From positions 1,821,001 through 1,885,000 of the forward strand of contig NZ_LZEU01000001.1 in the NCBI RefSeq assembly GCF_014490745.1: DNA of 64,000 nt, read 5' to 3'. The position numbers were made by a program, and so were the translations under genes. Below, one piece after another: positions 1 to 8,393 of the stretch. The notes beneath the pieces are model-generated. The model ran no database searches. It saw only the letters and a list, made by a program, of their open reading frames with translations, and was not told the DNA's origin. Each line of letters begins with the position of its first letter. Position 1 is the first letter of the stretch. Source of the stretch: Pseudomonas alcaligenes (GTDB lineage: Bacteria; Pseudomonadota; Gammaproteobacteria; Pseudomonadales; Pseudomonadaceae).

Positions 1-1
1 G

Positions 2-544
2 TCGCTGATCGCCTTGCGCGTATTCCGCGCCGGCCTCAAGCACAGCCTGGTGGATGCCAAGTGGCCGGCCTTCGAGGAAGTGTTCTTCGGCTTCGTCCCG
101 GAGAAGGTGGCGCTGATGAGTGCCGAGCACCTCGAGCGGCTGATGCAGGATGCGCGGCTGATCCGCCATCTGGGCAAGCTCAAGAGCGTGCCGCGCAACG
201 CCCAGTTCGTGCTGGATGTGCAGAAGGACAAGGGCAGCTTCGGCGCGCTGATCGCCGATTGGCCGGTCACCGATATCGTTGGCCTGTGGAAATACCTGGC
301 CAAGCACGGCAGCCAGCTTGGCGGCCTGTCCGCGCCGCGCCTGCTGCGGATGATCGGCAAGGACACCTTTATTCCCACCGACGACATGGTCGCCGCGCTC
401 AAGGCCCAGGAAATCGTCGACAAGGCGCCGACCAGCCAGAAAGAGCTGGCCGCGGTGCAGGCGGCGTTCAATCAGTGGCACGCCGAAAGCGGCCGGCCGC
501 TGTGTCAGCTGTCGGTGATGCTGGCCCACACGGTCAATCACTGA
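2..544 (+). CDS. DNA-3-methyladenine glycosylase I family protein (5' end cut off)
   Basis: The reading frame is open from the first complete codon of the window, so the start lies upstream; 180 residues are visible before the TGA. The visible part resembles the Tag-type base-excision glycosylases (Adenine_glyco family): an N-terminal segment RVFRAGLKHSLVDAKWPAF, then a stretch with LMQDARLIRHLGKL that corresponds to the conserved D-x-x-IRH-x-x-K block of Tag. The C-terminal Cys/His zinc cluster of E. coli Tag is not seen; the C-terminus is instead a longer helical segment, so this may be a divergent subfamily rather than classical Tag. Such enzymes remove alkylated purines from DNA. It appears to be the last gene of its unit because about 200 noncoding bases follow. 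Family call fairly sure, exact substrate not. Confidence 0.68.
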   Translation, partial: SLIALRVFRAGLKHSLVDAKWPAFEEVFFGFVPEKVALMSAEHLERLMQDARLIRHLGKLKSVPRNAQFVLDVQKDKGSFGALIADWPVTDIVGLWKYLAKHGSQLGGLSAPRLLRMIGKDTFIPTDDMVAALKAQEIVDKAPTSQKELAAVQAAFNQWHAESGRPLCQLSVMLAHTVNH

Positions 545-632
545 CAAAGCTACTGCGCGAGCGTGATCTCGGGTTGGGCGGTGCTCGGATAGTCGGTGTG
601 CCGACTGAACGCACGTTAGTGCGGCTCGCTAG

Positions 633-717
633 AGCGAGCGGAGCGAGTCATCTGAATGTACTACTCGTACACTCCGGTTCCTGCGCTCCGGCCGCCCCGA
701 GCTGACACTCGCTCGCT
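633..717. repeat. Palindromic interspersed repeat, copy 1 (inverted orientation)
   Basis: The 200-base gap between the glycosylase and the sirtuin is filled by a structured element. On the minus strand the core reads CGGAG-TGTAC-GAGTA-GTACA, a 5-bp stem with a 5-base loop (657-671). It is framed by 8-bp arms AGCGAGCG (633-640) and CGCTCGCT (710-717). A second element with the same core layout but a different stem (TTTAC/GTAAA) lies at 15378-15436 on the other strand. The covarying stem suggests both are copies of one repeat family. A further small inverted repeat lies around 590-625. No promoter is obvious within it. Confidence 0.6.
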
Positions 718-744
718 ACGCTTTGAATTCCGTGAGGACGTCTT

Positions 745-1512
745 ATGGAACAGGACATCATCCGCGTCGCCCAGGCCATCCAGCGCGCCGAACGCATCCT
801 GATCATCACCGGCGCCGGGCTTTCCGCCGACTCCGGCCTGCCCACCTACCGCGGCCTTGGTGGCCTGTACAACGGCCTGACGGCGGAAGGGCTGCCGATC
901 GAGGCGGCGCTGTCCGGGCCGATGCTGCAGCGCGATCCGGCACTGTGCTGGAAGTACCTGGCCGAGCTGGGCAAGGCCTGCCTGGGCGCGCAGCCGAATG
1001 CCGGGCATGCCGCCATCGCTGAGCTGCAGCGGCGTAAGCCGGGTTGCTGGGTGCTGACGCAGAATATCGACGGCTACCACCGCCAGGCCGGTTCGCCGCC
1101 GGAGCGGCTGATCGAGATCCATGGCGAGCTGGCGCCGCTGTATTGCCAGTCCTGTGGCGCCGAGGATCCGCAGCTGGCGGCGCACCTGCAACGACCCTTG
1201 CCGCCCCGTTGTGCGCAATGCGGGGGCATCCTGCGCCCACCGGTGGTGCTGTTCGAGGAGATGTTGCCCGAGGATGCCATTGGTCGGCTTTATGAGCAGG
1301 TGCGCGAGGGCTTTGAGGTGGTGCTGGCGGTGGGCACCACGGCGAGCTTCCCCTATATCGTCGAACCTGTGGCGCAAGCCCGCAGGAATGGGGGTTTCAC
1401 CGTGGAAGTGAACCCGGCGCGGACGGAACTCAGCGGCCGGGTGGATGTCTGTTTGGCGGGGCGGGCGTTAGATGTTTTTCCGGAACTACTAAGTCACATT
1501 TCCGGGCATTGA
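745..1512 (+). CDS. SIR2-family NAD-dependent protein deacylase (sirtuin)
   Basis: A 255-residue sirtuin, expected to remove acyl groups from lysines in cytoplasmic proteins with NAD+ as co-substrate. The Rossmann motif GAGLSADSGLPTYRG is at residues 23-37, TQNID ends the NAD pocket (N107), and the catalytic base is H126 in IEIHGEL. Four cysteines (134, 137, 156, 159) form the structural zinc site in two CxxC pairs, followed by LRPPVVLFEE and the AVGTTASFPYI cofactor loop. ATG 745 is preceded by GAGGA about ten bases upstream. Bacterial sirtuins are often called CobB, because the Salmonella enzyme was found through cobalamin genetics; this one lies about 2.3 kb before the cobalamin operon, but intervening genes and a riboswitch separate them, so a shared job is not implied. 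It should not be confused with the corrin amidase gene cobB at 4573. Confidence 0.9.
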   Translation: MEQDIIRVAQAIQRAERILIITGAGLSADSGLPTYRGLGGLYNGLTAEGLPIEAALSGPMLQRDPALCWKYLAELGKACLGAQPNAGHAAIAELQRRKPGCWVLTQNIDGYHRQAGSPPERLIEIHGELAPLYCQSCGAEDPQLAAHLQRPLPPRCAQCGGILRPPVVLFEEMLPEDAIGRLYEQVREGFEVVLAVGTTASFPYIVEPVAQARRNGGFTVEVNPARTELSGRVDVCLAGRALDVFPELLSHISGH

Positions 1513-1581
1513 ATTTGCAATCTCGTTCGACAGACGGCATAGTCGCCCCCTTATAAAAACCAGACAGACACGGTCGTGCCC

Positions 1582-2208
1582 ATGCTAAAGCGCTTCGCAC
1601 CCCTCGTGCCCCTCGCACTTACAGTCCTGCTGGCGGCTTGCGCCACCAATCAGGCGCCCCAGTCCACCCAGGTCAACCTCGCCGAGGTCGATCTGCAGCA
1701 GGAGCCCAAGCCGGTTGAATACCTCGGCGATGAGCAGCTGCCGGACTTCGCCAAGGACAAGCCCTATCAGCTGCCGGGTCTGGCGGACAACATCCTGGCC
1801 CACGGCCTGTCGCTGGTCGGTACCCGTTACCGCATGGGCGGCACCTCGGTGACCACCGGTTTCGATTGCAGCGGCTTCGTTGGCTTCCTGTACAAGGAAG
1901 AGGCGGGCATGCAGCTGCCGCGTTCCACCCGCGAGCTGATCAACCTCGACGCGCCGCTGGTATCGCGCAGCGAGCTGAAACCGGGCGACATCATCTTCTT
2001 CAACAACCGTGGCCGCGGCCGCGTCAGTCACGCCGGGATCTACCTGGGTGATGACCAGTTCATCCACTCCAGCAGCAGCCGCAGTGGCGGCGTACGGGTC
2101 GACAGCCTGGACGACAGCTACTGGAGCCGCAGCTACATGGAAGCCAAGCGCGCCCTGGCCATGGCGCCGCAGCAAGACGCCCAGTCGGGCAGCCCGCTGC
2201 ACCGCTGA
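1582..2208 (+). CDS. NlpC/P60 peptidoglycan endopeptidase lipoprotein
   Basis: Predicted 208-residue outer-membrane or periplasmic lipoprotein that cleaves peptide stems of peptidoglycan. The N-terminus is a type II signal with lipobox LLAAC near residue 20. The C-terminal NlpC/P60 domain carries the catalytic cysteine in GFDCSG (C96), a histidine in SHAGIY (H150) and a third polar position at H162. The ATG at 1582 gives the cleaner signal peptide; a GTG two codons upstream (1576) is possible. No strong ribosome site is seen for either. The next gene encodes a shorter paralogue with the same domain, so the two form a tandem duplication, as I recall for PA1198/PA1199 in P. aeruginosa. DL-endopeptidase specificity is inferred from the family only. 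Confidence 0.9.
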   Translation: MLKRFAPLVPLALTVLLAACATNQAPQSTQVNLAEVDLQQEPKPVEYLGDEQLPDFAKDKPYQLPGLADNILAHGLSLVGTRYRMGGTSVTTGFDCSGFVGFLYKEEAGMQLPRSTRELINLDAPLVSRSELKPGDIIFFNNRGRGRVSHAGIYLGDDQFIHSSSSRSGGVRVDSLDDSYWSRSYMEAKRALAMAPQQDAQSGSPLHR

Positions 2209-2283
2209 TTCCCTGCCGCGGGCCTTGCGCCCGCGTCGCTTGCTCGGCAGAGTAGGGCGCATTCCGGCCAGGATCGCCCGTTC

Positions 2284-2802
2284 ATGCATTACACGGCTCG
2301 TTTCGCCCTGCTAGTTCTCGCCGCGCTGCTTACCGCCTGCGCCGGCAACCCTCCCGCTCCAGAACCGCAAAATCCCTTTCCGATTGTCAGCGACGGCAGT
2401 GCCGACGATGTACTGATCAGTGCCATCGGCCTGGTTGGCACCCCCTATCGCTACGGCGGCAACACCCCGGACAGCGGTTTCGACTGCAGCGGCCTGATCG
2501 GCTACGTCTACCGCAACTCGGCAGGTATCCAGCTGCCGCGGTCGACCCGCGAGATGGTCGGGCTGCGCGTGCCCAGCGTGAGCCGCGATGCCCTGCAGAG
2601 CGGCGATCTGGTGTTCTTCGCCACCAATGGCGGCGGTCAGGTCAGCCATGCCGGCATCTATGTCGGCGAAGGGCGCTTCGTGCATGCGCCGTCCAGCGGC
2701 GGCACCGTGCGCCTGGACAGCCTGTATGCCGCCTACTGGCAGAAGAGCTTCCTCTCCGCCAAGCGCGTGCTGAGCGGCAACCACCTGGCGCAGACGCCGT
2801 GA
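2284..2802 (+). CDS. NlpC/P60 peptidoglycan endopeptidase lipoprotein (tandem paralogue)
   Basis: A 172-residue lipoprotein with signal peptide and lipobox LLTAC, then a short linker and an NlpC/P60 domain. The triad is complete: C68 in GFDCSG, H122 in SHAGIY and H134 in RFVH. It shares the block LPRSTRE with the preceding gene but has a much shorter N-terminal linker, so the duplicated genes have diverged outside the catalytic core. It starts 75 bases after the first copy. Its stop overlaps the GTG of the following methyltransferase gene, so those two are probably translated in a coupled way. Confidence 0.9.
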   Translation: MHYTARFALLVLAALLTACAGNPPAPEPQNPFPIVSDGSADDVLISAIGLVGTPYRYGGNTPDSGFDCSGLIGYVYRNSAGIQLPRSTREMVGLRVPSVSRDALQSGDLVFFATNGGGQVSHAGIYVGEGRFVHAPSSGGTVRLDSLYAAYWQKSFLSAKRVLSGNHLAQTP

Positions 2803-3461
2803 CCCAGCGCAGCCTCAATCTCGACGACAGCCTCTACCAGTACCTGCTGGATGTGTCCCTGCGCGAGACACCGCTGCTCAAGCGCTTGCGCGACGAGACC
2901 GCGCTGCTGCCCATGGCGCGCTGGCAGATCGCGCCCGAGCAGGGCCAGTTCATGGCGCTGCTGGTGCAACTGACGGGTGCCCGGCGCATCCTCGAGATCG
3001 GCACCTTTACCGGCTACAGCGCCATCTGCCTGGCCCAGGCCATGCCGGCAGACGGCCAGCTGATCTGCTGCGACCTGCCCGGCGACTACAACGCCATCGC
3101 CCGCCGTTACTGGCATGAGGCCGGAGTGCTGGAACGCATCGAGTTGCGCCTGGCGCCGGCCCTGGAAACCCTCAATACCCTGGAACGCGCGGGGCAGGGC
3201 GAGAGTTTCGACCTGATCTTCATTGATGCCGACAAGGCCAACTACCCGGTCTATCTGGAGCACGCCCTGGTGCTGGCGCGCCAGGGCGGCCTGATTCTGT
3301 TCGACAACGTGCTGTGGAGCGGCCGGGTGCTTGAACAGAGCCCGGACAGCGCCGACACCCGCGCCATCCAAGCACTCAACCGCGCCCTCAAGCGCGACCA
3401 GCGCCTCGACCTGTCGCTGCTGCCGGTCGGCGACGGCCTGACCCTCTGCCGCAAGCGTTGA
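2799..3461 (+). CDS. SAM-dependent O-methyltransferase (family 3, CCoAMT-like)
   Basis: A 220-residue class I methyltransferase of the catechol/caffeoyl-CoA O-methyltransferase type, probably cytoplasmic and Mg2+-dependent. SAM-binding motif I is ILEIGTFTGYSAICLAQA; the metal- and substrate-side motif FDLIFIDADKANY follows, and a C-terminal ILFDNVLWSGRV block completes the family signature. It starts with GTG at 2799 inside the stop region of the preceding lipoprotein gene (four-base overlap), which fixes the start. The physiological substrate is not predictable from sequence. It is the last gene before the cobalamin riboswitch and runs in the same direction, so it is a separate unit. Confidence 0.88.
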   Translation: MTQRSLNLDDSLYQYLLDVSLRETPLLKRLRDETALLPMARWQIAPEQGQFMALLVQLTGARRILEIGTFTGYSAICLAQAMPADGQLICCDLPGDYNAIARRYWHEAGVLERIELRLAPALETLNTLERAGQGESFDLIFIDADKANYPVYLEHALVLARQGGLILFDNVLWSGRVLEQSPDSADTRAIQALNRALKRDQRLDLSLLPVGDGLTLCRKR

Positions 3462-3497
3462 CGCTCCACCCCCAACCTTCTACCCTGCGCCCCTTGC

Positions 3498-3690
3498 TAC
3501 AGGTGCCCCGGATGCTGCGCGTCCATGGGGTGAAACAGGGAAGCCGGTACATTCGTCCGCGAAGAGTCCGGCGCTGCCCCCGCAACGGTAGGTGAGTCAG
3601 AGGTCGCATCAGCCACTGTGCTTGGCATGGGAAGGCGCGATCGAAGGAACCTGATGGTTCCACTCACAAGCCCGGAGACCGGCCTGCAGC
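3498..3690 (+). promoter_or_regulatory. Cobalamin (AdoCbl) riboswitch
   Basis: The leader of the cob operon contains the conserved cobalamin-aptamer elements in the right order: an initial GGTGCC-type arm near 3500, GCTGCCCCCGCAACGG at 3573-3588, the B12-box part GCCACTG at 3612-3618, GGGAAGGC at 3629-3636 and the closing CAAGCCCGGAGACCGGCC arm at about 3668-3685. Such riboswitches bind adenosylcobalamin and turn the downstream genes off. A possible expression-platform stem (3718-3725 with 3737-3744) follows, without a U-run, which favours control of translation or Rho-dependent termination over an intrinsic terminator. The leader to the cobO start is about 160 bases. Confidence 0.93.
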
Positions 3691-3848
3691 GATCCACGGC
3701 ATTGCGGCGGGCTTTGTGGGTGGGCGGGCCTTGCGTGCCTACCCGCGTGTCATCCCCCGTATTGCCCCTATCCTGTTCCTGCGCCGCGCACTTCCCTGTG
3801 CCGTGGCGCTTGTGCATTGGCGCGGCGGCGGGCCGCGAGGAGTTGTGC

Positions 3849-4457
3849 ATGAGCGAGTCCGAGCAACGCGACGAGCGCCACAAGGCGCGCATGGAGCGCA
3901 AGAAGGCGCTGATCGACGAAAAGATCGCCCAGGCCCAGGACGAGCGTGGCTTGCTGCTGGTGCACAGCGGCAACGGCAAGGGCAAGAGCAGCTCGGCCTT
4001 CGGCATGGTCGCCCGTGCCCTGGGTCACGGCATCAAGGTCGGCGTGGTGCAGTTCATCAAGGGCGCCGCCACCGGCGAGGAAGCCTTCTTCCGCCGTTTT
4101 CCCGAGGAAGTCCGTTACTTCCGCATGGGCGAAGGCTTCACCTGGGAAACCCAGGATCGCCAGCGTGACAAGCTCAAGGCCGAGGAAGCCTGGCAGGTGG
4201 CCCGCGAGCTGCTGGCCGACGACAGCATCGGCCTGGTGGTGCTGGACGAGCTGAACATCGCCCTCAAACACGGCTATCTGGAACTGGACGCGGTGCTCGC
4301 CGATATCCAGGCGCGCCCCTTCCTCCAGCACGTGGTGGTGACCGGGCGTGGCGCCCGCGACGAGCTGATCGAGGCGGCTGATACGGTGACCGAAATGAAC
4401 CTGATCAAGCACGCCTTCAAGGCGGGCGTGAAAGCACAGAAGGGCATCGAGTTCTGA
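3849..4457 (+). CDS. cobO: Cob(I)yrinic acid a,c-diamide adenosyltransferase
   Basis: First gene of the cobalamin operon. The 202-residue product transfers the 5'-deoxyadenosyl group of ATP to the cobalt of reduced corrinoids (CobO/CobA/BtuR family). The P-loop GNGKGKSS is at residues 41-48 and the family block LVVLDELN is present mid-protein, with VVVTGRGA near the C-terminus; the length fits the family. The charged N-terminal extension before the P-loop is typical. ATG 3849 is preceded by GAGGAG about eight bases upstream. Expression should be controlled by the cobalamin riboswitch in the leader. Its TGA overlaps the ATG of a small Cys-rich ORF. Confidence 0.96.
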   Translation: MSESEQRDERHKARMERKKALIDEKIAQAQDERGLLLVHSGNGKGKSSSAFGMVARALGHGIKVGVVQFIKGAATGEEAFFRRFPEEVRYFRMGEGFTWETQDRQRDKLKAEEAWQVARELLADDSIGLVVLDELNIALKHGYLELDAVLADIQARPFLQHVVVTGRGARDELIEAADTVTEMNLIKHAFKAGVKAQKGIEF

Positions 4458-4576
4458 TGATTACCTGCCCCCAGCACGCCGTGCGCTGTGTCAGCGGCAC
4501 TTGCCGTACCTGCTTGTACTGTCTGCGTGCCGCTTCCTTGTGCCCGACATACCGGATGGCAGGTGATTGCCGATGA
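4457..4576 (+). CDS. Putative 39-residue Cys-rich small protein between cobO and cobB
   Basis: This short frame exactly bridges the 115-base gap between cobO and cobB. Its ATG overlaps the cobO stop (TGATG) and its TGA overlaps the cobB ATG (ATGA), the same arrangement that joins most genes of this operon. The translation has seven cysteines, including a CxxCxxC core at residues 16, 19 and 22 (GTCRTCLYC) and others at 4, 11, 29 and 38, suggesting a metal or Fe-S site. A weak GAG lies six bases before the ATG. I recognise no family. It could be a metal-binding helper, a leader peptide that couples translation of cobB, or chance; the double overlap and cysteine content argue against chance but do not prove it. 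Confidence 0.5.
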   Translation: MITCPQHAVRCVSGTCRTCLYCLRAASLCPTYRMAGDCR

Positions 4577-5865
4577 GTAGTCGTCGCTGCCCAGCCCTGC
4601 TGATTGCCGCCCCTGCCTCCGGGCAGGGCAAGACTACGGTCACCGCCGCCCTGGCGCGCCTGCATACGCGGGCCGGCAAGCGCGTACGGGTGTTCAAGTG
4701 CGGGCCGGACTTCCTCGACCCGATGATCCTCGCCCATGCCTGCGGCGCGCCGGTGTACCAGCTCGACCTGTGGATGGTCGGCGAGGACGAATGCCGGCGC
4801 CTGCTCTGGGAAGCGGCGGACGAGGCCGACCTGATCCTGATCGAAGGGGTGATGGGCCTGTTCGATGGCAGCCCCTCCGCTGCCGACCTGGCGCGGCGCT
4901 TCCAGGTGCCGGTGCTGGGGGTGATCGATGGCAGCGCCATGGCCCAGACTTTCGGCGCCCTGGCCTATGGCCTGGCCAATTTCCAGCACAGCCTGCCGTT
5001 TGCCGGGGTGCTGGCCAACCGGGCGGGCAGCGCACGACATGGCGAGATCCTGCGCGACAGCCTGCCGCCGGCGATTCGCTGGTTTGGCGCCTTGCCGCGC
5101 AGCGCCGCGGTCGAATTGCCCAGTCGCCACCTCGGCCTGGTGCAGGCTGCCGAGCTGGCTGACCTGGATGCGCGCCTGGATGCCGCCGCCGATGCCTTGC
5201 TGGCCAGCGCCGGCGATGGTTTGCCCGATGCGGTCGAGTTCGCTGCGCCGGTCGATGAGCCGGTGGCGCCGCTGCTGGCTGGCGTGCGCATTGGGGTGGC
5301 TCGCGACACCGCCTTCGCCTTTCTCTACCGCGCCAACCTCGACCTGTTGCGCCGCCTGGGCGCGCAGCTGGAGTACTTCTCGCCACTGAGCGACAGTGTT
5401 CTCCCCGAGGTCGACAGCCTGTACCTGCCCGGCGGCTACCCCGAGCTGCACCTGGCGCAGCTGCAGGACAACCGCAGCATGGCGGCGGCGATCCAGGCGC
5501 ACCATGCGGCCGGCAAACCGATCCTCGCCGAGTGCGGCGGCATGCTCTACCTGCTCGATCGGCTGACCGACAAGCAAGGCCAGAGTGGCGAGCTGCTCGG
5601 CCTGTTGCCGGGCTGCGCGCAGATGCAGCCGCGCATGGCCGCTCTCGGCCTGCAGCAAGTGCAGCTGCCGGAAGGGCTGCTGCGCGGGCATACCTATCAC
5701 CACTCGCTGCTCGACTGCGCCCTCGAACCGCTGGCGCGCGGTACCAGCCCCAACCAGCGCCCAGCCAGCGAGGCGGTCTATCGTCTGGGTCGGCTGACCG
5801 CTTCCTATATTCACTTCTACCTGCCGTCCAACCCGCAGGCCGCCGCCGGGTTGTTCCTGCCATGA
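4573..5865 (+). CDS. cobB: Cobyrinic/hydrogenobyrinic acid a,c-diamide synthase (glutamine-hydrolysing)
   Basis: A 430-residue CobB/CbiA enzyme that amidates the a and c carboxylates of the corrin ring using ATP and glutamine. The N-terminal dethiobiotin-synthetase-like domain carries the P-loop APASGQGKTT at residues 13-22. The C-terminal class I glutamine amidotransferase domain has the nucleophile C321 in ILAECGGMLYL and ends with the RLTASYIHFY histidine block. ATG 4573 is chosen because it overlaps the stop of the upstream small ORF; a TTG at 4567 is the alternative. The stop overlaps the bluB start (ATGA). It is not related to the sirtuin at 745, which shares the name in other organisms. 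Confidence 0.96.
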   Translation: MSSRRCPALLIAAPASGQGKTTVTAALARLHTRAGKRVRVFKCGPDFLDPMILAHACGAPVYQLDLWMVGEDECRRLLWEAADEADLILIEGVMGLFDGSPSAADLARRFQVPVLGVIDGSAMAQTFGALAYGLANFQHSLPFAGVLANRAGSARHGEILRDSLPPAIRWFGALPRSAAVELPSRHLGLVQAAELADLDARLDAAADALLASAGDGLPDAVEFAAPVDEPVAPLLAGVRIGVARDTAFAFLYRANLDLLRRLGAQLEYFSPLSDSVLPEVDSLYLPGGYPELHLAQLQDNRSMAAAIQAHHAAGKPILAECGGMLYLLDRLTDKQGQSGELLGLLPGCAQMQPRMAALGLQQVQLPEGLLRGHTYHHSLLDCALEPLARGTSPNQRPASEAVYRLGRLTASYIHFYLPSNPQAAAGLFLP

Positions 5866-6512
5866 GCGATCAGGCCTTCAGCGCCGCCGAGCGCGCCGCG
5901 GTCTACCGCGCCATCGCCGAGCGCCGCGATATGCGCCACTTCGCCGGCGGCACGGTAGCGCCCGAGTTGCTCGCACGCCTGCTGCAGGCTGCGCACCAGG
6001 CGCCCAGCGTCGGCCTGATGCAGCCCTGGCGCTTTATCCGTATCACCCGTGGCGAGCTGCGCGAGGCGATCCATGCCCAGGTCGAAGCCGAGCGAGTACG
6101 CACCGCCGAGGCGCTGGGCGAGCGCAGCGATGAGTTCATGCGGCTCAAGGTCGAGGGCATCCGCGACTGCGCCGAGCTGCTGGTGGTGGCGCTGAGCGAT
6201 CGTCGCGAGGAGCACATCTTCGGCCGCCGCACCCTGCCGGAAATGGATCTGGCCTCGCTGGCCTGCGCCATCCAGAACCTCTGGCTGGCCGCCCGCGCCG
6301 AAGGCCTGGGGCTGGGCTGGGTGTCGCTGTTCGAGCCGCAGGCGCTGGCCGAGCTGCTGCACATGCCGCCCGGCAGCAAGCCGATGGCGGTGCTGTGCCT
6401 GGGCCCGGTGAGCGAGTTCTATAGCGAGCCGATGCTGGTGCAGGAGGGCTGGGCGCAGGCGCGGCCGTTGCAGGACATGCTGTTCACCGACTACTGGGAA
6501 AACCGCCCATGA
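5862..6512 (+). CDS. bluB: 5,6-dimethylbenzimidazole synthase BluB
   Basis: A 216-residue flavin destructase of the nitroreductase fold. BluB uses O2 to fragment reduced FMN into 5,6-dimethylbenzimidazole, the lower ligand of B12. The sequence shows the family start ([13 protein letters not shown]), the flavin-contact block [14 protein letters not shown] around residue 45, the [19 protein letters not shown] helix and the GLGWVS segment. It is joined by ATGA overlaps to cobB upstream and cobD downstream. Its presence means the operon makes its own lower ligand under aerobic conditions, ready for CobT. Confidence 0.95.
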   Translation: MSDQAFSAAERAAVYRAIAERRDMRHFAGGTVAPELLARLLQAAHQAPSVGLMQPWRFIRITRGELREAIHAQVEAERVRTAEALGERSDEFMRLKVEGIRDCAELLVVALSDRREEHIFGRRTLPEMDLASLACAIQNLWLAARAEGLGLGWVSLFEPQALAELLHMPPGSKPMAVLCLGPVSEFYSEPMLVQEGWAQARPLQDMLFTDYWENRP

Positions 6513-7417
6513 GCCTGGCCCTGCTGACCCTCGGTGGCATGGCCCTCGATGGCTGGCTCGGCGAGCCGCGCCGCTGGCACCCGCTGGTGGGCTTCGGCAA
6601 CCTGGCGCAGCGCATCGAGCAGCGCCTCAACAGCGGTGGCCATGGCTGGCGTAGCCACGGTGTTACCGGCTGGTGCCTGGCGGTGCTGCCGCCGGTGGCA
6701 TTGGTCTGGCTGCTGAGTTTGAGCGACTCGCTCGGCTGGCTGGTGCAGATCGTCGCGCTGTATTTCGCCCTCGGCCTGAAGAGCCTCGGCCAGCATGCCC
6801 TGCCGGTGGCCCAGGCCCTGCGCCTGGGCGATCTGCCCGAGGCGCGCAAGCGGGTCGGTTATCTGGTCAGCCGGCGCACCAGCGAGCTGGACAGCACCGG
6901 GGTGGCCCGCGCCGGTACCGAGTCGGTGCTGGAGAATGGTTCCGACGCAGTATTCGCCGCATTGTTCTGGTTCCTCGTCGCTGGCGCGCCGGGCGTAGTG
7001 ATGTATCGCCTGAGCAACACCCTGGACGCCATGTGGGGCTACCGCAACGAGCGCTTCGAGCGCTTCGGCTGGGCCGCGGCGAAGATCGACGACGGCCTCA
7101 ACTACATTCCCGCACGCCTGGTGGCGCTGACCTACGCGCTGCTCGGGCATACCCGCCTGGCCCTGCGCTGCTGGCGCCGGCAGGCGCCGCAGTGGGACAG
7201 TCCGAATGCCGGCCCGGTGATGGCCGCCGGTGCTGGAGCCCTGGGCGTGAGCCTGGGTGGCGCGGCGGTCTACCATGGGATCGAGGAGCAGCGCCCGCAG
7301 CTGGGCGAGGGCGAGCCGCCGCGCGCGCGGGATATCGAGCGGGCGCTGAATCTGGTGCATGGCGGGGTGGCCCTGTGGCTGTTCCTGCTGCTGGCAGGAG
7401 GGTTGTTGCTTGCTTGA
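6509..7417 (+). CDS. cobD: Adenosylcobinamide-phosphate synthase (CbiB-type, membrane)
   Basis: A 302-residue integral membrane protein that attaches the (R)-1-amino-2-propanol phosphate arm to adenosylcobyric acid. It has the family opening with [19 protein letters not shown] near residues 12-30, several hydrophobic helices, the polar loop [13 protein letters not shown] and the C-terminal [19 protein letters not shown] block. The ATG at 6509 overlaps the bluB stop. Pseudomonas calls this gene cobD and Salmonella cbiB. Its stop region overlaps the start of the threonine-phosphate decarboxylase gene that supplies the linker, so the two linked steps are adjacent. Confidence 0.95.
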   Translation: MSLALLTLGGMALDGWLGEPRRWHPLVGFGNLAQRIEQRLNSGGHGWRSHGVTGWCLAVLPPVALVWLLSLSDSLGWLVQIVALYFALGLKSLGQHALPVAQALRLGDLPEARKRVGYLVSRRTSELDSTGVARAGTESVLENGSDAVFAALFWFLVAGAPGVVMYRLSNTLDAMWGYRNERFERFGWAAAKIDDGLNYIPARLVALTYALLGHTRLALRCWRRQAPQWDSPNAGPVMAAGAGALGVSLGGAAVYHGIEEQRPQLGEGEPPRARDIERALNLVHGGVALWLFLLLAGGLLLA

Positions 7418-8393
7418 ACATGGCGGACGGCTGCGCGCGGCGGCGCAGCGCTATGGCATTGCCCTGGCGGACTGGCTGGATCTGTCCACCGGCATCGCCC
7501 CCTATGGCTGGGCGCTGCCGGCGATTCCCGCGTCTGCCTGGCAGCGCCTGCCGGAGAGCGACGATGGCCTGGAGGCGCTGGCCCGCGACTACTACGGCGC
7601 GCCGGCACTGCTGCCGGTGGCCGGCTCGCAGGCGGCGATCCAGGCCCTGCCGCGTTTGCGCCGTGGTGCGCGGGTCGGCGTGCTGACCCCGGCCTACGCC
7701 GAACACGCCGCCGCCTGGCGCCGCGAGGGCCATCCGCTGCAGGAACTGGGCGAGGGCGCGGTGGATCGCGCCCTGGAACGTCTCGACGTGCTGGTGGTGG
7801 TCAACCCCAACAACCCCAGCGGGCGCCTGCTCGAGCGCCGCCAACTGCTTGACTGGCACGCACGCCTGGCCGAGCGCGGTGGCTGGCTGGTGGTGGACGA
7901 GGCGTTCATGGACTGCACTCCCGAGCACAGCCTGGCCGCCGACAGTCATCTGCCGGGGCTGATCGTGCTGCGCTCGTTCGGCAAGTTCTTCGGCCTGGCC
8001 GGCATCCGCCTGGGCTTCGTCCTGGCTGAAAGCGAACTGCTGGAACGCCTGGCCGAGCCGCTCGGGCCCTGGGCGGTAAGCGGCCCGGCGCGGGCGGTGG
8101 CGAGCGCCCTGCTTGGTGATGTCGAGGGCCAGCAGCGCCAGCGCGAACGCCTGCGCGGCGATGGCCTGCGCCTGGCCGTGCTGCTCAGCACCTATGGCCT
8201 GGCGCCGGCCGGTGGCACCGCGCTGTTCCAGCTGGTTGGCCATCCCCAGGCGGTCGGCCTGCACGGTTACTTCGCCCGGCGCGGCATTCTCCTGCGCCTG
8301 TTCGCCGAAACCCGCTGCCTGCGCTTCGGCCTGCCGCCCGACGAGGTCGGCTGGCAGCGCCTGGAGCAGGCTCTGCAGGAGATGCCGCGATGA
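7410..8393 (+). CDS. cobC: Threonine-phosphate decarboxylase
   Basis: A 327-residue PLP enzyme of the aspartate aminotransferase fold that makes (R)-1-amino-2-propanol phosphate from threonine phosphate (CobC in Pseudomonas naming, CobD in Salmonella). The PLP lysine is K192 in [12 protein letters not shown], the pocket motif [11 protein letters not shown] lies upstream, and VVDEAFMD carries the aspartate that pairs with the pyridine nitrogen. I chose TTG at 7410: it gives the family N-terminus [11 protein letters not shown] and is preceded by a strong AGGAGGG at 7396-7402. The start therefore lies inside the last codons of cobD. The stop overlaps the cobQ ATG. Confidence 0.93.
   Translation: MLEHGGRLRAAAQRYGIALADWLDLSTGIAPYGWALPAIPASAWQRLPESDDGLEALARDYYGAPALLPVAGSQAAIQALPRLRRGARVGVLTPAYAEHAAAWRREGHPLQELGEGAVDRALERLDVLVVVNPNNPSGRLLERRQLLDWHARLAERGGWLVVDEAFMDCTPEHSLAADSHLPGLIVLRSFGKFFGLAGIRLGFVLAESELLERLAEPLGPWAVSGPARAVASALLGDVEGQQRQRERLRGDGLRLAVLLSTYGLAPAGGTALFQLVGHPQAVGLHGYFARRGILLRLFAETRCLRFGLPPDEVGWQRLEQALQEMPR

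Noticed and set aside
745..1512. The sirtuin as a part of the cobalamin operon because of the shared name CobB
   Set aside because: Three unrelated genes and the riboswitch lie between, and the sirtuin is a protein deacylase; the name is historical.
3497..4006. A 169-codon minus-strand frame across the cobO leader
   Set aside because: The region is explained by the cobalamin riboswitch, and the predicted protein has no recognisable feature.
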